From Prolixibacteraceae bacterium UBA6162 (GTDB lineage Bacteria > Bacteroidota > Bacteroidia > Bacteroidales > Prolixibacteraceae): 49,207 bases of DNA. This document shows, piece after piece, positions 36,101 through 44,547 of the stretch (the stretch's first letter is position 1; each line of letters opens with the position of its first letter). The notes under the pieces were generated by a model. That model was not told the DNA's origin. It did no database searches and saw only the letters and a program-made list of their open reading frames with translations. Location of the stretch: positions 1 through 49,207 of the forward strand of contig DIUI01000117.1 of NCBI GenBank assembly GCA_002428215.1, read 5' to 3'. Made by a program: the position numbers and the translations under genes.

Positions 36101-37580
36101 GAATATTCGAATGACCGATCAACTTGGAAATCCAGGCACACTGAATGGCAATATTCGCCACGACAACTTCAACAACATGGATTTCAATCTGACCATTTCT
36201 TCCGGTCAGATTCTGGCACTTAATACCAATAGCCGGCACGACGACCGGTTCTTCGGGCGTGCGCTGGCCCGCGGAACTTTTAGGGTATTGGGAAACATTA
36301 GCAATGTGCGGCTGGTAGGCGAAGCAACTACCCTCGCCGGGACATCCTTAACGATTGTTCTTGGCGAAGACGAAGAGGTTACGCGGTATGATTTTGTACG
36401 TTTTCTTGCCCCTGAATGGCATACAACTGGCACAGCAGTAGCTGAAACAGCATCTACAGCGGGAGGAGGAGCCGATTTTGACTTAACGATTACTGTCACT
36501 CCCGAAGCACGTGCCCAAATCATATACAATACGCAGATTACCGATGTCATAAGGGCCCAGGGAGAAGGGGTTCTGAGATTCAGAATGGACCGAAGCTACA
36601 ATATAGACCTGTCGGGAAACTTCAATGTTACCCAAGGGGAGTATCTGTTTACCCTTCAGAATGTGATCAACAAGAGGTTTACCATCGAACCCGGAGGGTC
36701 TATAGTATGGACAGGCAATCCCTACAATGCTGTTATTGACCTGAGTGCCGTCTACAGACTGAAAGCATCGCTCAGGGAACTTTTTACCGGCACCCTCCGC
36801 CCCATCGACTATACCCAGCGTATCCCTGTGGAGTGTAAGATTCTGCTCACTGAAGATTTGCTTAGCCCGGCCATTAACTTCGACATCGTTTTCCCTACCG
36901 TGGAAGATCGTCTGCGCGACGAAATGCAACAACATTTCTCTACCCAGGAAGAGCTTAACAAACAGATGCTTTCGCTCCTGGTTTTGGGTCAATTCTACAC
37001 CCCTGAATATATGCGGGGTACTTATGAGGCTGGCAACCCCAACCTGATTGGCAACACCGCTAGCGATCTGTTCTCGAACCAATTGAGCAACTGGCTGTCG
37101 CAAATCAACCGGAATGTGGATATTGGCATCAATTACAGGCCCGGGAACCAGCTTACCAACGATGAAATTGAGCTGGCATTGAGCACCCAGATTTTCAACG
37201 ACCGGGTAACCATAAACGGGAACATAGGCAACAACACCAATCCCAACGGCGTCAATAACAGTGAAATCGTGGGCGATTTTGATGTAATCATAAAACTAAC
37301 GCCCAACGGGAAGCTTCAGTTAAAGGCTTACAACCGTTCAAACAACAATCTGATCTACGAAACGGCGCCATATACTCAGGGACTTGGATTCAGCTATAAA
37401 GAGGAATACAACACCCTCGATGAATTATGGCAAAAAATTACGGCACTCTTCAGAAGATCTAAAAGCCGAACGGGCGAAGCAGCGCTGGTTTCGGATCCTG
37501 AACCTGAATCAGCAGTGGGTTTATTGCATTCTACCTCAGCAGGCCACCAATCGGACCCCGCTCGTCTCTCTCAATATTGA
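33132..37580 (+). CDS. tamB: Translocation and assembly module protein TamB-like
   Basis: Large inner-membrane-anchored periplasmic protein of the TamB/AsmA group, proposed to form a lipid-conducting or barrel-assembly bridge to the outer membrane. The frame from 33132 encodes 1482 residues: an N-terminal hydrophobic segment (LTFIYLAIQI), a long beta-rich repeat region, and the C-terminal TamB domain (about 1000-1440) including LLSLLVLGQFYTPEYM- and GLGFSYKEEYNTLDELW-like family features. About 40 unusual residues follow. The start is uncertain: the hydrophobic helix continues upstream in frame from 33072, after a stop, with no ATG. The TTG at 33132 is the first usual start. See the finding on this gene. 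Confidence 0.85.
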   Translation: MVLTFIYLAIQIRPVQHYIAQKLTVYASSKINTRLHIGGIDVALFSRVILKDVWIEDQKSDTLAYAERISATISSVKFRKKKIELSRLSLDQLKLNIHKDSAGIYNFNFLARPPDEDSPRSEFDWEIDCNRFILRNSALGLTQTGETPRNIEIDEIRTRIDQFRMVADTMQFRLFSMSLNDQKGFYLNEMSANVSLTGRDLRIEHLRLETLQSNIENTHIALLQKNLPGSDDWVSEIDVTIGASSLSLADIALFVPDISGMDQQIELSGHISGNMRNLRAREINITTGENTRLLADFSVSLLPGFSEPFLFVELKQSQTDFRDLARIKLPDRSATKQLRFPPGFYQAGIITYQGNFTGFMSDFVAYGTINSRMGRLKTDLSFIPEGNNSIRYRGRLETAGFNLGRLWQNDLLGEISFAGLVNGLFNRNTQLIDGAFDGSISRWLVKGYPYSDIEVNGQLSNKKFDGNITFDDPNLKMDFAGQLDLNQPIPVFDFSLDLHEANLAALRIDSVNTRSELKFGLVANFSGTNVDNLDGRIQFNNGSYANQNSELNFNNLLIHTHVDASASQLTIESDFIDLTVAGEYSFNSLFESFRTIAATYLPAYRRIGGTLGQNNRFSLLLRAKNLNEVTAVFAPELKIGTPFAIEGKIDAPNSEVFLQGVIPDISWKDFSAREVDLTIKPDNRTLDGRIRIQTLSFQDEYVLYNPTLLLNAGGNTLHSRLVWGNLDDISYAGEIGTRLMFTSRTGGMQPLIRGEILPSRIIIADSLWQMHPSAFSIDTTAIHINRFAISSGLQNIGIDGIISEDLRDQLSIQFEALNLGTLNHYLQKSTGIEGVLDGSLAFFDFYRSRMFYSDLSLNGFVFRAETIGDVSLVNKWDRSSGKIDSRLLVTQDKESRLDIDGTFDPLTREVIYQARLNKMPIHLLGTVIPDTFSGWKGEGTGTIAITGQTEKILLNGAIMAENAGLTINYTQVAYQLSDSIRFANDRIIFRNIRMTDQLGNPGTLNGNIRHDNFNNMDFNLTISSGQILALNTNSRHDDRFFGRALARGTFRVLGNISNVRLVGEATTLAGTSLTIVLGEDEEVTRYDFVRFLAPEWHTTGTAVAETASTAGGGADFDLTITVTPEARAQIIYNTQITDVIRAQGEGVLRFRMDRSYNIDLSGNFNVTQGEYLFTLQNVINKRFTIEPGGSIVWTGNPYNAVIDLSAVYRLKASLRELFTGTLRPIDYTQRIPVECKILLTEDLLSPAINFDIVFPTVEDRLRDEMQQHFSTQEELNKQMLSLLVLGQFYTPEYMRGTYEAGNPNLIGNTASDLFSNQLSNWLSQINRNVDIGINYRPGNQLTNDEIELALSTQIFNDRVTINGNIGNNTNPNGVNNSEIVGDFDVIIKLTPNGKLQLKAYNRSNNNLIYETAPYTQGLGFSYKEEYNTLDELWQKITALFRRSKSRTGEAALVSDPEPESAVGLLHSTSAGHQSDPARLSQY

Positions 37581-37590
37581 TTCAACCAGA

Positions 37591-38088
37591 CTACCGGGCA
37601 AGAATAACGTGGTCAAGGGGAATTTGTACCGTAAAAGCATTGCCAATCTGCTCGAGGCGGATAATTATGACTGACTTTCCTTTCGATTTAACCATTTCTG
37701 CCTGAAGACCAATAAACGGTCCGGCTATGATTTCGACCCTCTGACCGGGCTCCGGAAGCTGTTGTATCGCCTCGAATTCTACTTCGTGCTGGTTAAGCAT
37801 CCGTTTTAAAAATTCAATCTGATAAGCAGGAATTACCGCCGGTTTACCTTCGAAGCGAACATAGGTGAGCACATGGGTGGTGTTTAATACAGTCAACTTT
37901 TCCTTTTCGGTCACAAAAACAAAACAGTAACCCGGAATAAGCGGACTGTCGATCCATTTCTTACGGTCGCTCCACCGGCGCAGCGTCCTTCTCAGAGGCA
38001 GGTAATAATCCAGACCGGCATCACCTAACATCAATGCAACCTTCTTCTCACTCCTTGGCTTAACGTATATGGCATACCACTGTTTCAT
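37591..38088 (-). CDS. UpxY-like NusG paralogue (transcription antiterminator)
   Basis: Specialised NusG-family factor that binds RNA polymerase and can prevent early termination on long operons. The 165 residues have an N-terminal NGN domain (about 1-100) starting KQWYAIYVKPRSEKKV and including LIPGYCFVFVT. A C-terminal KOW domain follows at about 112-165 (GPFIGLQAEMVKSKGKSVI). It is smaller than a housekeeping NusG and resembles the UpxY type that precedes capsule operons in Bacteroides. Here it ends 10 bases from convergent tamB and stands downstream of dnaK with no glycan operon attached, so its target is unknown. Confidence 0.85.
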   Translation of the reverse strand: MKQWYAIYVKPRSEKKVALMLGDAGLDYYLPLRRTLRRWSDRKKWIDSPLIPGYCFVFVTEKEKLTVLNTTHVLTYVRFEGKPAVIPAYQIEFLKRMLNQHEVEFEAIQQLPEPGQRVEIIAGPFIGLQAEMVKSKGKSVIIIRLEQIGNAFTVQIPLDHVILAR

Positions 38089-38164
38089 TCAAACTAATTT
38101 ACCTGTGAATTACCTCTTTACAGAACAATCCAGGAATTGCCGCGTCTGAGGATGATCTCAAACG

Positions 38165-38172
38165 CAAATGTA
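38165..38172 (-). promoter_or_regulatory. Possible promoter -7 box for the UpxY-like gene
   Basis: TACATTTG on the minus strand, about 77 bases upstream of the ATG and after the dnaK terminator. No TTG at the right distance, so this is weak. Confidence 0.3.
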
Positions 38173-38207
38173 TCAAAATTGCGTCAATGGCCGAGTCGTA
38201 AAACAGC

Positions 38208-38240
38208 AAAGGCTGCAAGGGGGATTCCCATGCAGCCTTT
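38208..38240 (-). terminator. Intrinsic terminator after dnaK
   Basis: AAAGGCTGCA (38208-38217) and TGCAGCCTTT (38231-38240) are perfect 10-base arms. The 13-base loop can pair further (GGG with CCC). In the minus direction it is followed by a short T-rich stretch, in the plus direction by none. Confidence 0.6.
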
Positions 38241-38260
38241 AATGCGTATGCATCAAATAA

Positions 38261-40159
38261 TTACTTAACCTCTTCGAAATCAACATCCGTGACTTCGCTG
38301 TCCTTTTTGGTCTGGCCCCCTGCCGCATTGTCAGCCACAGGCTCGCCCTGAGCACCTCCTGCCGCATTATACATATCTTGCGATGCAGCCTGGAATACGG
38401 TATTTAGTTCGGTCATAGCAGCATCGATGGCAGCCAGATCCTGAGTCTTATGAGCATCTTTTAACTTACCGAGGGCTGCCTCAATAGGTGCTTTTTTATC
38501 GGCAGGTATTTTATCGCCAAACTCTTTCAGCTGTTTCTCTGTCTGAAAAATAAGGCTATCGGCCTGGTTGATTTTTTCGGCAGTCTCCTTCGCCTGAAGG
38601 TCGGATGCAGCATTGGCAGCAGCCTCATCTTTCATGCGCTTAATTTCCTCGTCGGTTAATCCTGACGAAGCTTCGATGCGGATAGATTGTGATTTTCCGG
38701 TAGCTTTATCTTTGGCCGAGACATGCAGAATTCCGTTGGCGTCAATATCGAAGGTTACTTCAATTTGCGGAACACCCCGGGGAGCAGGTGGAATACCATC
38801 GAGATGGAATCTACCAATGGTTTTGTTGCCCGATGCCATAGGGCGCTCGCCTTGTATCACGTGTATTTCGACCGAAGGTTGATTGTCGGATGCAGTGCTG
38901 AAAGTCTCGGCTTTCTTTGTGGGAATGGTAGTATTCGACTCTATTAGACGGGTCATAACACCACCCATGGTCTCGATACCAAGCGACAATGGAGTCACGT
39001 CGAGCAACAAAACATCTTTCACTTCACCGGTAAGCACACCTCCCTGGATAGCAGCACCTACGGCAACTACCTCATCGGGATTAACCCCTTTGGAAGGTTT
39101 TTTGCCAAAAAATGCTTCCACTTTTTCCTGAATAGCAGGTATACGGGTCGAGCCTCCAACAAGAATCACCTCATCGATGTCGGATGGAGTCATACCAGCA
39201 TTTTTGAGCGCTTTGCGACAAGGCTCCATGGTTGCATTGATCAGAGAATCGGCAAGTTGCTCAAACTTGGCACGGGTGAGGGTTTTTACCATATGCTTTG
39301 GCACCCCGTCGACCGGCATGATGTAAGGCAAATTTATTTCGGTCTGAGTTGAACTCGAAAGTTCAATTTTAGCCTTCTCTGCAGCTTCCTTCAAACGCTG
39401 AAGGGCCATAGGATCCTTGCGAAGGTCTGGCCCTTCTTCTCGCTTAAATTCATCGGCAAGCCAGTCGATGATTACCTGATCGAAATCATCTCCTCCAAGA
39501 TGGGTATCTCCATCGGTAGATTTCACTTCAAAAACTCCTTCACCCAATTCAAGTATGGAGATATCGAAAGTGCCTCCGCCAAGATCGAAAACGGCAACCT
39601 TCATATCTTTGTGCTGCTTGTCGAGACCATAGGCCAAGGAGGCAGCGGTAGGCTCATTAATAATCCGGCGAACTTTCAGTCCGGCTATTTCACCGGCTTC
39701 TTTGGTTGCCTGACGCTGGGCGTCATTGAAATAGGCAGGTACTGTAATAACAGCTTCGGTGACTTCCTGGCCGAGATAGTCTTCGGCTGTCTTTTTCATT
39801 TTTTGCAGCACCATGGCTGAAATCTCCTGTGGAGAGTATTTTCGGTCGTCGATTTCAACCCTTGGTGTGTTATTGTCGCCACGTACTACACTGTAAGTTA
39901 CTCTGCTAACCTCACGGGCAGCCTGGTCGAAACTTTCGCCCATCAACCGCTTGATAGAATAGATGGTTTTACGTGGATTTGTAATGGCCTGTCTTTTGGC
40001 AGGATCGCCAATTTTGCGCTCACCGTTTTCAACGAAAGCCACTATTGACGGAGTAGTGCGTTTTCCCTCGCTGTTGGGTATTACTACAGGCTCATTGCCT
40101 TCCATAACAGCCACACAGGAGTTGGTGGTTCCAAGGTCGATTCCTATTATTTTTCCCAT
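38261..40159 (-). CDS. dnaK: Chaperone DnaK (Hsp70)
   Basis: ATP-driven chaperone that works with DnaJ and GrpE on unfolded proteins. The 632 residues show the ATPase domain (about 1-380) opening [20 protein letters not shown], with [18 protein letters not shown] and [13 protein letters not shown]. The substrate domain (about 390-500) has [15 protein letters not shown], and the helical lid ends in the usual charged tail [11 protein letters not shown]. No DnaJ or GrpE gene is adjacent. I saw no TAnnTTTG box or CIRCE element (TTAGCACTC with inverted partner) in the upstream gap, so its heat control is not visible here. Confidence 0.98.
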   Translation of the reverse strand: MGKIIGIDLGTTNSCVAVMEGNEPVVIPNSEGKRTTPSIVAFVENGERKIGDPAKRQAITNPRKTIYSIKRLMGESFDQAAREVSRVTYSVVRGDNNTPRVEIDDRKYSPQEISAMVLQKMKKTAEDYLGQEVTEAVITVPAYFNDAQRQATKEAGEIAGLKVRRIINEPTAASLAYGLDKQHKDMKVAVFDLGGGTFDISILELGEGVFEVKSTDGDTHLGGDDFDQVIIDWLADEFKREEGPDLRKDPMALQRLKEAAEKAKIELSSSTQTEINLPYIMPVDGVPKHMVKTLTRAKFEQLADSLINATMEPCRKALKNAGMTPSDIDEVILVGGSTRIPAIQEKVEAFFGKKPSKGVNPDEVVAVGAAIQGGVLTGEVKDVLLLDVTPLSLGIETMGGVMTRLIESNTTIPTKKAETFSTASDNQPSVEIHVIQGERPMASGNKTIGRFHLDGIPPAPRGVPQIEVTFDIDANGILHVSAKDKATGKSQSIRIEASSGLTDEEIKRMKDEAAANAASDLQAKETAEKINQADSLIFQTEKQLKEFGDKIPADKKAPIEAALGKLKDAHKTQDLAAIDAAMTELNTVFQAASQDMYNAAGGAQGEPVADNAAGGQTKKDSEVTDVDFEEVK

Positions 40160-40363
40160 GATATCGTAAATTTTAATTTTTAATCATCGTAGCGCTTCAG
40201 TCAATCCAATGATTATGCCACACAACCATTTTTGAAATTCTGACACAATTTATGGCCAAAATGCACGGTCCTCGTACCTAATTAGGTGACAAAATGACGG
40301 ATGCTTCCCGAAGTTGATTTGGAGGTTGCCCCCAGCCATGGATACATATTCAGACAGATTCCC

Positions 40364-40371
40364 TATTTTTG
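40364..40371 (+). promoter_or_regulatory. Promoter -7 box for the pseudouridine synthase gene
   Basis: TATTTTTG matches TAnnTTTG, 32 bases before the ATG at 40404. It supports that ATG over upstream in-frame starts at 40314 and 40338, which would lie before the promoter. No TTG partner was seen. Confidence 0.45.
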
Positions 40372-40403
40372 TCGGAACGGCCACATACAGCGAAAAAATA
40401 GCC

Positions 40404-41093
40404 ATGGAAATTATATACGAAGACAACCACATCATTGCTGTGAATAAGGCATGCGGTGAGATTGTCATGTCGGACCGTACCGGCGATACCCCACTAACAG
40501 AGCCGGTAAAATCTTACCTGCGCGAGAAATATCAGAAACCCGGGAACATCTTCCTTGGATTACCGCATCGAATCGACAGGCCAACCAGTGGAATTGTGCT
40601 GCTGGCTAAAACCGGCAAGATGCTTACCCGCCTCAATGCCTTGTTCAAAGAGAGGGACGAAATCCGCAAAATTTATTGGGCGGTAGTTGACAAGGTTCCG
40701 GGACCGGAGAGTGACACTCTGCACCACTTTATGACCCGCGACCGAGAGCGCAATAAAAGTACTGCCCATACCAAAGCGGTGCCCGATAGTAAGCCGGCTT
40801 CCCTATCCTATTCTGTTTTGGCAAAACTCGATCGCTACACATTGCTCGAAATTGAGTTGCATACAGGTCGCCATCATCAGATAAGGGCACAGCTTGCGAG
40901 AATAGGATTGCATATTAAGGGAGATCTAAAATATGGGTTTCCACGTAGCAACACCGATGGAGGCATTCATCTGCATGCCCGTCGCATCGAATTTATCCAT
41001 CCCGTTAAACTTGAGCCGGTAAGCATAACTGCTCCCCTTCCCAACGACCCAGTTTGGAAACTCTTAGAGAATCAATTAGAGGGGCAGCATTGA
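40404..41093 (+). CDS. RluA family RNA pseudouridine synthase
   Basis: Converts uridine to pseudouridine in rRNA or tRNA. From the ATG at 40404 it has 229 residues. The catalytic aspartate is in GLPHRIDRPTSGIVLLAK (about 54-71), with LEIELHTGRHHQIRAQLA (about 152-169) completing the family core. There is no N-terminal S4 domain, so it belongs to the short RluA group. Which uridine it modifies cannot be told. The start is chosen because it begins MEIIYEDNHIIAVNK, the normal family opening, and follows a promoter box. It is divergent from dnaK and convergent with the deaminase gene. Confidence 0.93.
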   Translation: MEIIYEDNHIIAVNKACGEIVMSDRTGDTPLTEPVKSYLREKYQKPGNIFLGLPHRIDRPTSGIVLLAKTGKMLTRLNALFKERDEIRKIYWAVVDKVPGPESDTLHHFMTRDRERNKSTAHTKAVPDSKPASLSYSVLAKLDRYTLLEIELHTGRHHQIRAQLARIGLHIKGDLKYGFPRSNTDGGIHLHARRIEFIHPVKLEPVSITAPLPNDPVWKLLENQLEGQH

Positions 41094-41127
41094 AATTAGA
41101 GACTTACCGGGTTTAAGGCAAAAAACC

Positions 41128-41622
41128 TCAAAGGGCATGGCCCTGCAGATCGGCAGCTTTAAAATTCAGGGGCAGCAATGAGTCGATCCCTTCGAGAAGA
41201 TAAATGGCCGACTGCCCATCCAATAATACACGCATCATTTTACCCGAACGATTTTCGGCTTCCAGCAGAGCCTGTCGACAGCCCCCACATGGCTTTACCG
41301 GTTCAACCATCCAGCCCGAGGCATTCCGTGCAGTAACGGCTATCGTTTCAACTGCCTGATCGGGATAGTTGGCATTGGCATAAAAAAGGGCTGTTCTTTC
41401 GGCACACAAACCTGAGGGATAGGCTGCATTCTCCTGGTTGTTGCCCTGCACTACCAATCCACTTTGCAACCACAAGGCTGCACCTACCTTGAAACCCGAG
41501 TAGGGGGCATATGCTTGCGCTGCTGCCGAACGGGCAGCTTGCAGTAAAATCCTGTCATTATCCTCTAACTCCTCCTCCGAAGCAAACTCCCGAAAGACAA
41601 TCTTTATTTCTCTCAACTTCAT
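41128..41622 (-). CDS. cdd: Cytidine deaminase
   Basis: Zinc enzyme of pyrimidine salvage that deaminates cytidine and deoxycytidine to uridine and deoxyuridine. From the ATG at 41622 it has 164 residues. The metal ligands are Cys73, Cys112 and Cys115 with catalytic Glu75 (GLCAERTAL, PCGGCRQ), a small tetrameric-type enzyme using three cysteines. The longer frame starting at 41724 would overlap the divergent glucosaminidase and its promoter and is rejected. No other pyrimidine salvage gene is nearby. Confidence 0.95.
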   Translation of the reverse strand: MKLREIKIVFREFASEEELEDNDRILLQAARSAAAQAYAPYSGFKVGAALWLQSGLVVQGNNQENAAYPSGLCAERTALFYANANYPDQAVETIAVTARNASGWMVEPVKPCGGCRQALLEAENRSGKMMRVLLDGQSAIYLLEGIDSLLPLNFKAADLQGHAL

Positions 41623-41666
41623 GGTGCGAAATTTGCATAAAAATACGATTTTTAGCGCACGAAGAT

Positions 41667-41674
41667 TATTTTTG
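41667..41674 (+). promoter_or_regulatory. Promoter -7 box for the glucosaminidase gene
   Basis: TATTTTTG matches TAnnTTTG, 24 bases before the ATG at 41699. It supports that start over the upstream in-frame start at 41621. No TTG partner at the usual distance. Confidence 0.45.
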
Positions 41675-41698
41675 CCATTCAATGTATCTAAGACACAC

Positions 41699-42634
41699 AT
41701 GAGGAGAATACTTACTCTTACCATTTTTTTGATTGTATCAGGACATCTGTTTGCTCAGAGAATTACCCGTGAAGCCTATATTCAGCAGTATCAGCTGCTG
41801 GCCATCAGCGAGATGAACCGAAGCGGTATCCCTGCCAGTATCAAAATGGCACAAGCTTTACTTGAATCCGGAAACGGCAACAGCACGCTTGCCTCACGGT
41901 CGAACAACCACTTTGGGATTAAATGCAAAAGCAACTGGACTGGAGGAAAAACTTACCACGACGATGATGAGAAAAATGAGTGTTTCAGGAAATACAACAA
42001 AGTGGAGGATTCGTATGTAGATCACACCAACTTTTTGATGAGTAACCAGCGGTATGCCTTTCTGTTTAAGCTCCCGTCAACAGATTATGCAGCATGGGCC
42101 CATGGACTCAAACAAGCCGGTTATGCAACCAATCCTCAATATGCTAAACTTTTAATAGACATCATTGAGCAAAATCAACTCTGGCGGCTCGACCATAAAA
42201 TGACGGCAAGGGAAATGGATATCTTCGAACAACGCCGTCTTGGAAGTGCCTTCGACGAAAAAATGCTGGTAAATCCATACAGCAGCCGTAAAGTTTCGCT
42301 GCATAACGGACTGCGATCGGCCATTGCACGCGAAGGTGATACCTTCGAACTATTGGCTCAGGAGTTTGGGCGCAAATCGTGGGAATTAATGCGCTTTAAC
42401 GACTATCCTGGAGGATACCAACCTAAACCCAACGAAATTATCTATTTGCAGAGCAAAAGACGGCAGGCTCAGGGTCTGTATCAGTACCATCTGGTCGATA
42501 CCGGTGAGTCTATGCACTATATTGCCCAACTCTATGGAATTAAACTCAATGCCCTTTACCGTATCAACAATCTCAATCCGGGCGATCCGATTGCCGTAGG
42601 TCAGGTATTGCAGCTAAAGCGTAGAATTAAATAA
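41699..42634 (+). CDS. Peptidoglycan glucosaminidase with LysM repeats
   Basis: Predicted secreted cell-wall hydrolase cutting glycan chains. From the ATG at 41699 it has 311 residues: a signal peptide (about 1-20, HLFAQ), a glucosaminidase domain (about 22-170) with the likely catalytic Glu56 in KMAQALLESGNGNSTLASRS and the following NHFGIKCK, then two LysM peptidoglycan-binding regions (about 205-255, with AREGDTFELLAQEFG, and about 260-311, with VDTGESMHYIAQLYGIK). The second ends at the stop. It overlaps the convergent fmt by a few bases. The role in growth or division is not shown. Confidence 0.93.
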   Translation: MRRILTLTIFLIVSGHLFAQRITREAYIQQYQLLAISEMNRSGIPASIKMAQALLESGNGNSTLASRSNNHFGIKCKSNWTGGKTYHDDDEKNECFRKYNKVEDSYVDHTNFLMSNQRYAFLFKLPSTDYAAWAHGLKQAGYATNPQYAKLLIDIIEQNQLWRLDHKMTAREMDIFEQRRLGSAFDEKMLVNPYSSRKVSLHNGLRSAIAREGDTFELLAQEFGRKSWELMRFNDYPGGYQPKPNEIIYLQSKRRQAQGLYQYHLVDTGESMHYIAQLYGIKLNALYRINNLNPGDPIAVGQVLQLKRRIK

Positions 42635-43601
42635 AACAGCTGCCCGAAAAACCAGAGAACCCCCTTAATACTTCGGTGATGAGCATACGCCGTTTGCCGG
42701 CAAGTTGAAGCTCCTTAACCGATAACCAGCCATCGCTGCAAGCTATGTGAAGGTAGCTCTTACCATCGGTGTCAATACTCCCCGGGGAAGCCAAAGGGAG
42801 ACCAACCAATTCGGCTTGGTATATTTTGAGCTCCTGAACTATCGTACCTGAACCCGCGTCGGACATTAAAGTCCATGCTCCGGGAAAGGGAGACAGCCCC
42901 CTGATATGATTGCGTGTTTCTACAGCACTTTTATTCCAATTAATCCGCAAGATATCGCGATGCAACTTGGGTGCCGGACGCAAAGCCGACGGATCGGTTA
43001 CCTTTTGCAGCGCTGGCACTATGGTTCCTGCTGCCAAACGATTAACTGTCTCGACTACCAAAGAGGCTCCTGCATTCATAAGCCTGGCATATAAGTCGCC
43101 GGCACTATCAGAATCATAAATGGGATGGCGCTCCTGAAGCAAGATATTGCCGGTGTCTATTTCGTGGGTTAGCATAAAGGTAGTTAATCCGGTTTCAGCC
43201 TCCCCATTCATTACCGCCCAGTTGATGGGAGCAGCTCCGCGGTATTGTGGCAAAAGCGAAGCATGAAGGTTAAAAGTCCCCAAGCGGGGCATCTGCCAGA
43301 CCAGTTCGGGCAACATACGAAACGCAACAACAATTTGCAGGTCGGGACGTAGCTTGTTTAACGCGTCAAGAAAAAATGGGTCTTTAAGACGTTCAGGCTG
43401 CAATACATTTAGGTTGGCTTCCAAGGCAAATTGCTTTACTGCCGAAGCACTCATCTTTTGTCCACGCCCTGCCGGTTTATCAGGAGCGGTAATAACACCT
43501 ACTATATTGTATCCCTCTTCTGTAAGGGTGCGAAGGCTTGCCACAGCAAATTCGGGGGTACCCATAAAAACAATACGAAGGGATTTTGCATCGATGTTCA
43601 T
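42627..43601 (-). CDS. fmt: Methionyl-tRNA formyltransferase
   Basis: Formylates initiator methionyl-tRNA using 10-formyltetrahydrofolate. From the ATG at 43601 it has 324 residues, with the N-terminal Rossmann-like domain opening IVFMGTPEFAVASLRTL. The catalytic asparagine, histidine and aspartate lie in FNLHASLLPQYRGAAPINWA and HEIDTGNILL, and a C-terminal OB domain follows. A TTG nine bases upstream also opens the frame and is not preferred. It overlaps the 3' end of the convergent glucosaminidase gene by about 8 bases. def, its usual neighbour in other bacteria, is absent. Confidence 0.97.
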   Translation of the reverse strand: MNIDAKSLRIVFMGTPEFAVASLRTLTEEGYNIVGVITAPDKPAGRGQKMSASAVKQFALEANLNVLQPERLKDPFFLDALNKLRPDLQIVVAFRMLPELVWQMPRLGTFNLHASLLPQYRGAAPINWAVMNGEAETGLTTFMLTHEIDTGNILLQERHPIYDSDSAGDLYARLMNAGASLVVETVNRLAAGTIVPALQKVTDPSALRPAPKLHRDILRINWNKSAVETRNHIRGLSPFPGAWTLMSDAGSGTIVQELKIYQAELVGLPLASPGSIDTDGKSYLHIACSDGWLSVKELQLAGKRRMLITEVLRGFSGFSGSCFI

Positions 43602-43637
43602 ATCCGCCAATTAAATAGCATTAGAGATCGTAAAAAT

Positions 43638-43674
43638 AGCAAAACCCCTGCAATTCGATTGCAGAGGTTTTGCT
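43638..43674 (-). terminator. Intrinsic terminator of the second SusC/SusD operon
   Basis: Arms of 16 bases, AGCAAAACCCCTGCAA at 43638-43653 and TTGCAGAGGTTTTGCT at 43659-43674, pair with one mismatch around a 5-base loop. In the minus direction a U-rich run (TATTTTTA) follows. It lies between the lipoprotein gene and fmt, both read leftward. Confidence 0.75.
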
Positions 43675-43727
43675 TACAGTAGGTATTATCGCAACCGAAA
43701 AAATCTTTTCCGGGCGAATTGCTTCTA

Positions 43728-44522
43728 TTATGGCAAAACAAGAATCTCTTCCCACTGCCCATAGCTTCCGGCAGAGACCGTAAACTCAGGAATTAGATAG
43801 AAGGTTTTACCGTCGCGGTAAGGCTGCTGATAAGCTGCCCTTGGCATGGTAAAGCTTATGATTCCATAGGTACCACTGACATAACCCGAGTGTTGTTTTT
43901 CGTAGGTTATTTTATTGTCGGCAGCAACGGAGAAAATGATATTATAGCCGGAAATGTATGGGCTAATCATACGGTATACAGGTGCCTCTTCGGCCAACTG
44001 GACAGGTACACTGTACACCGTCTCATCAAATTCTGAATAGAGAGAGCCGGTACCAATCGGATTAAAGGTGAGTTTGCGCTGCACAGCTACTTTAACTTCG
44101 TTAACTTTCGATACCGAAAGCTGAGCCTCATCGGCAATGGTAAGGGTAATATTGTAAAGCGCCCCTGGACTTAACATTCCCTGATTGGGGAAAGTTATGA
44201 TGGCATAGGCGATGTTTTCTCCTACCGGAAAGTTTACCGTTGGGTTAGAGAGGGTAAACAAACCTGCAGGAACATTGGAAGCAGTGGTCATAGCAATGGC
44301 CACATTGGCTTCGACCGATGAGTTTCCTCCACGATAGACAGGAACCCTAATCTGGTTTCCGTCGGCAGGGATCAGATCAACATTCTGGATCTTCGATGCA
44401 AAGGCTGCATGCACGCCGTCCCCAATCTCGGGCAGCGTTCCCTGCACGTTGTCCTCGCACGATGTCAGTGCCATCGATACGATGGCTGTCATTATAATGA
44501 GAAAGAACAGATTTCTTTTCAT
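43728..44522 (-). CDS. SusD-linked surface lipoprotein, DUF1735/DUF4843-like
   Basis: Predicted outer-membrane lipoprotein in the third position of a SusC-SusD operon, where binding or accessory proteins usually sit. The 264 residues start with a signal peptide ending at the lipobox cysteine (Cys22, MALTSC). Two beta-sandwich-like stretches follow, the first with RVPVYRGGNSSVEANVAIA and the second with FDETVYSVPVQLAEE. No catalytic motif is visible. I place it tentatively among the DUF1735/DUF4843-type binding proteins because of layout and length. It follows susD by 25 bases and is followed by a terminator, so it is the last gene of the operon. Confidence 0.7.
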   Translation of the reverse strand: MKRNLFFLIIMTAIVSMALTSCEDNVQGTLPEIGDGVHAAFASKIQNVDLIPADGNQIRVPVYRGGNSSVEANVAIAMTTASNVPAGLFTLSNPTVNFPVGENIAYAIITFPNQGMLSPGALYNITLTIADEAQLSVSKVNEVKVAVQRKLTFNPIGTGSLYSEFDETVYSVPVQLAEEAPVYRMISPYISGYNIIFSVAADNKITYEKQHSGYVSGTYGIISFTMPRAAYQQPYRDGKTFYLIPEFTVSAGSYGQWEEILVLP

Positions 44523-44547
44523 GATTCAATGGTTAAGATTTATACGA

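Noticed and set aside
36483..37103. Minus-strand frame of 206 codons opposite tamB
   Set aside because: No domain, and tamB coding on the other strand is intact here.
42627..42634. Overlap of the glucosaminidase and fmt 3' ends as a regulatory feature
   Set aside because: Eight-base convergent overlap of stop regions is common in compact genomes and carries no further signal.
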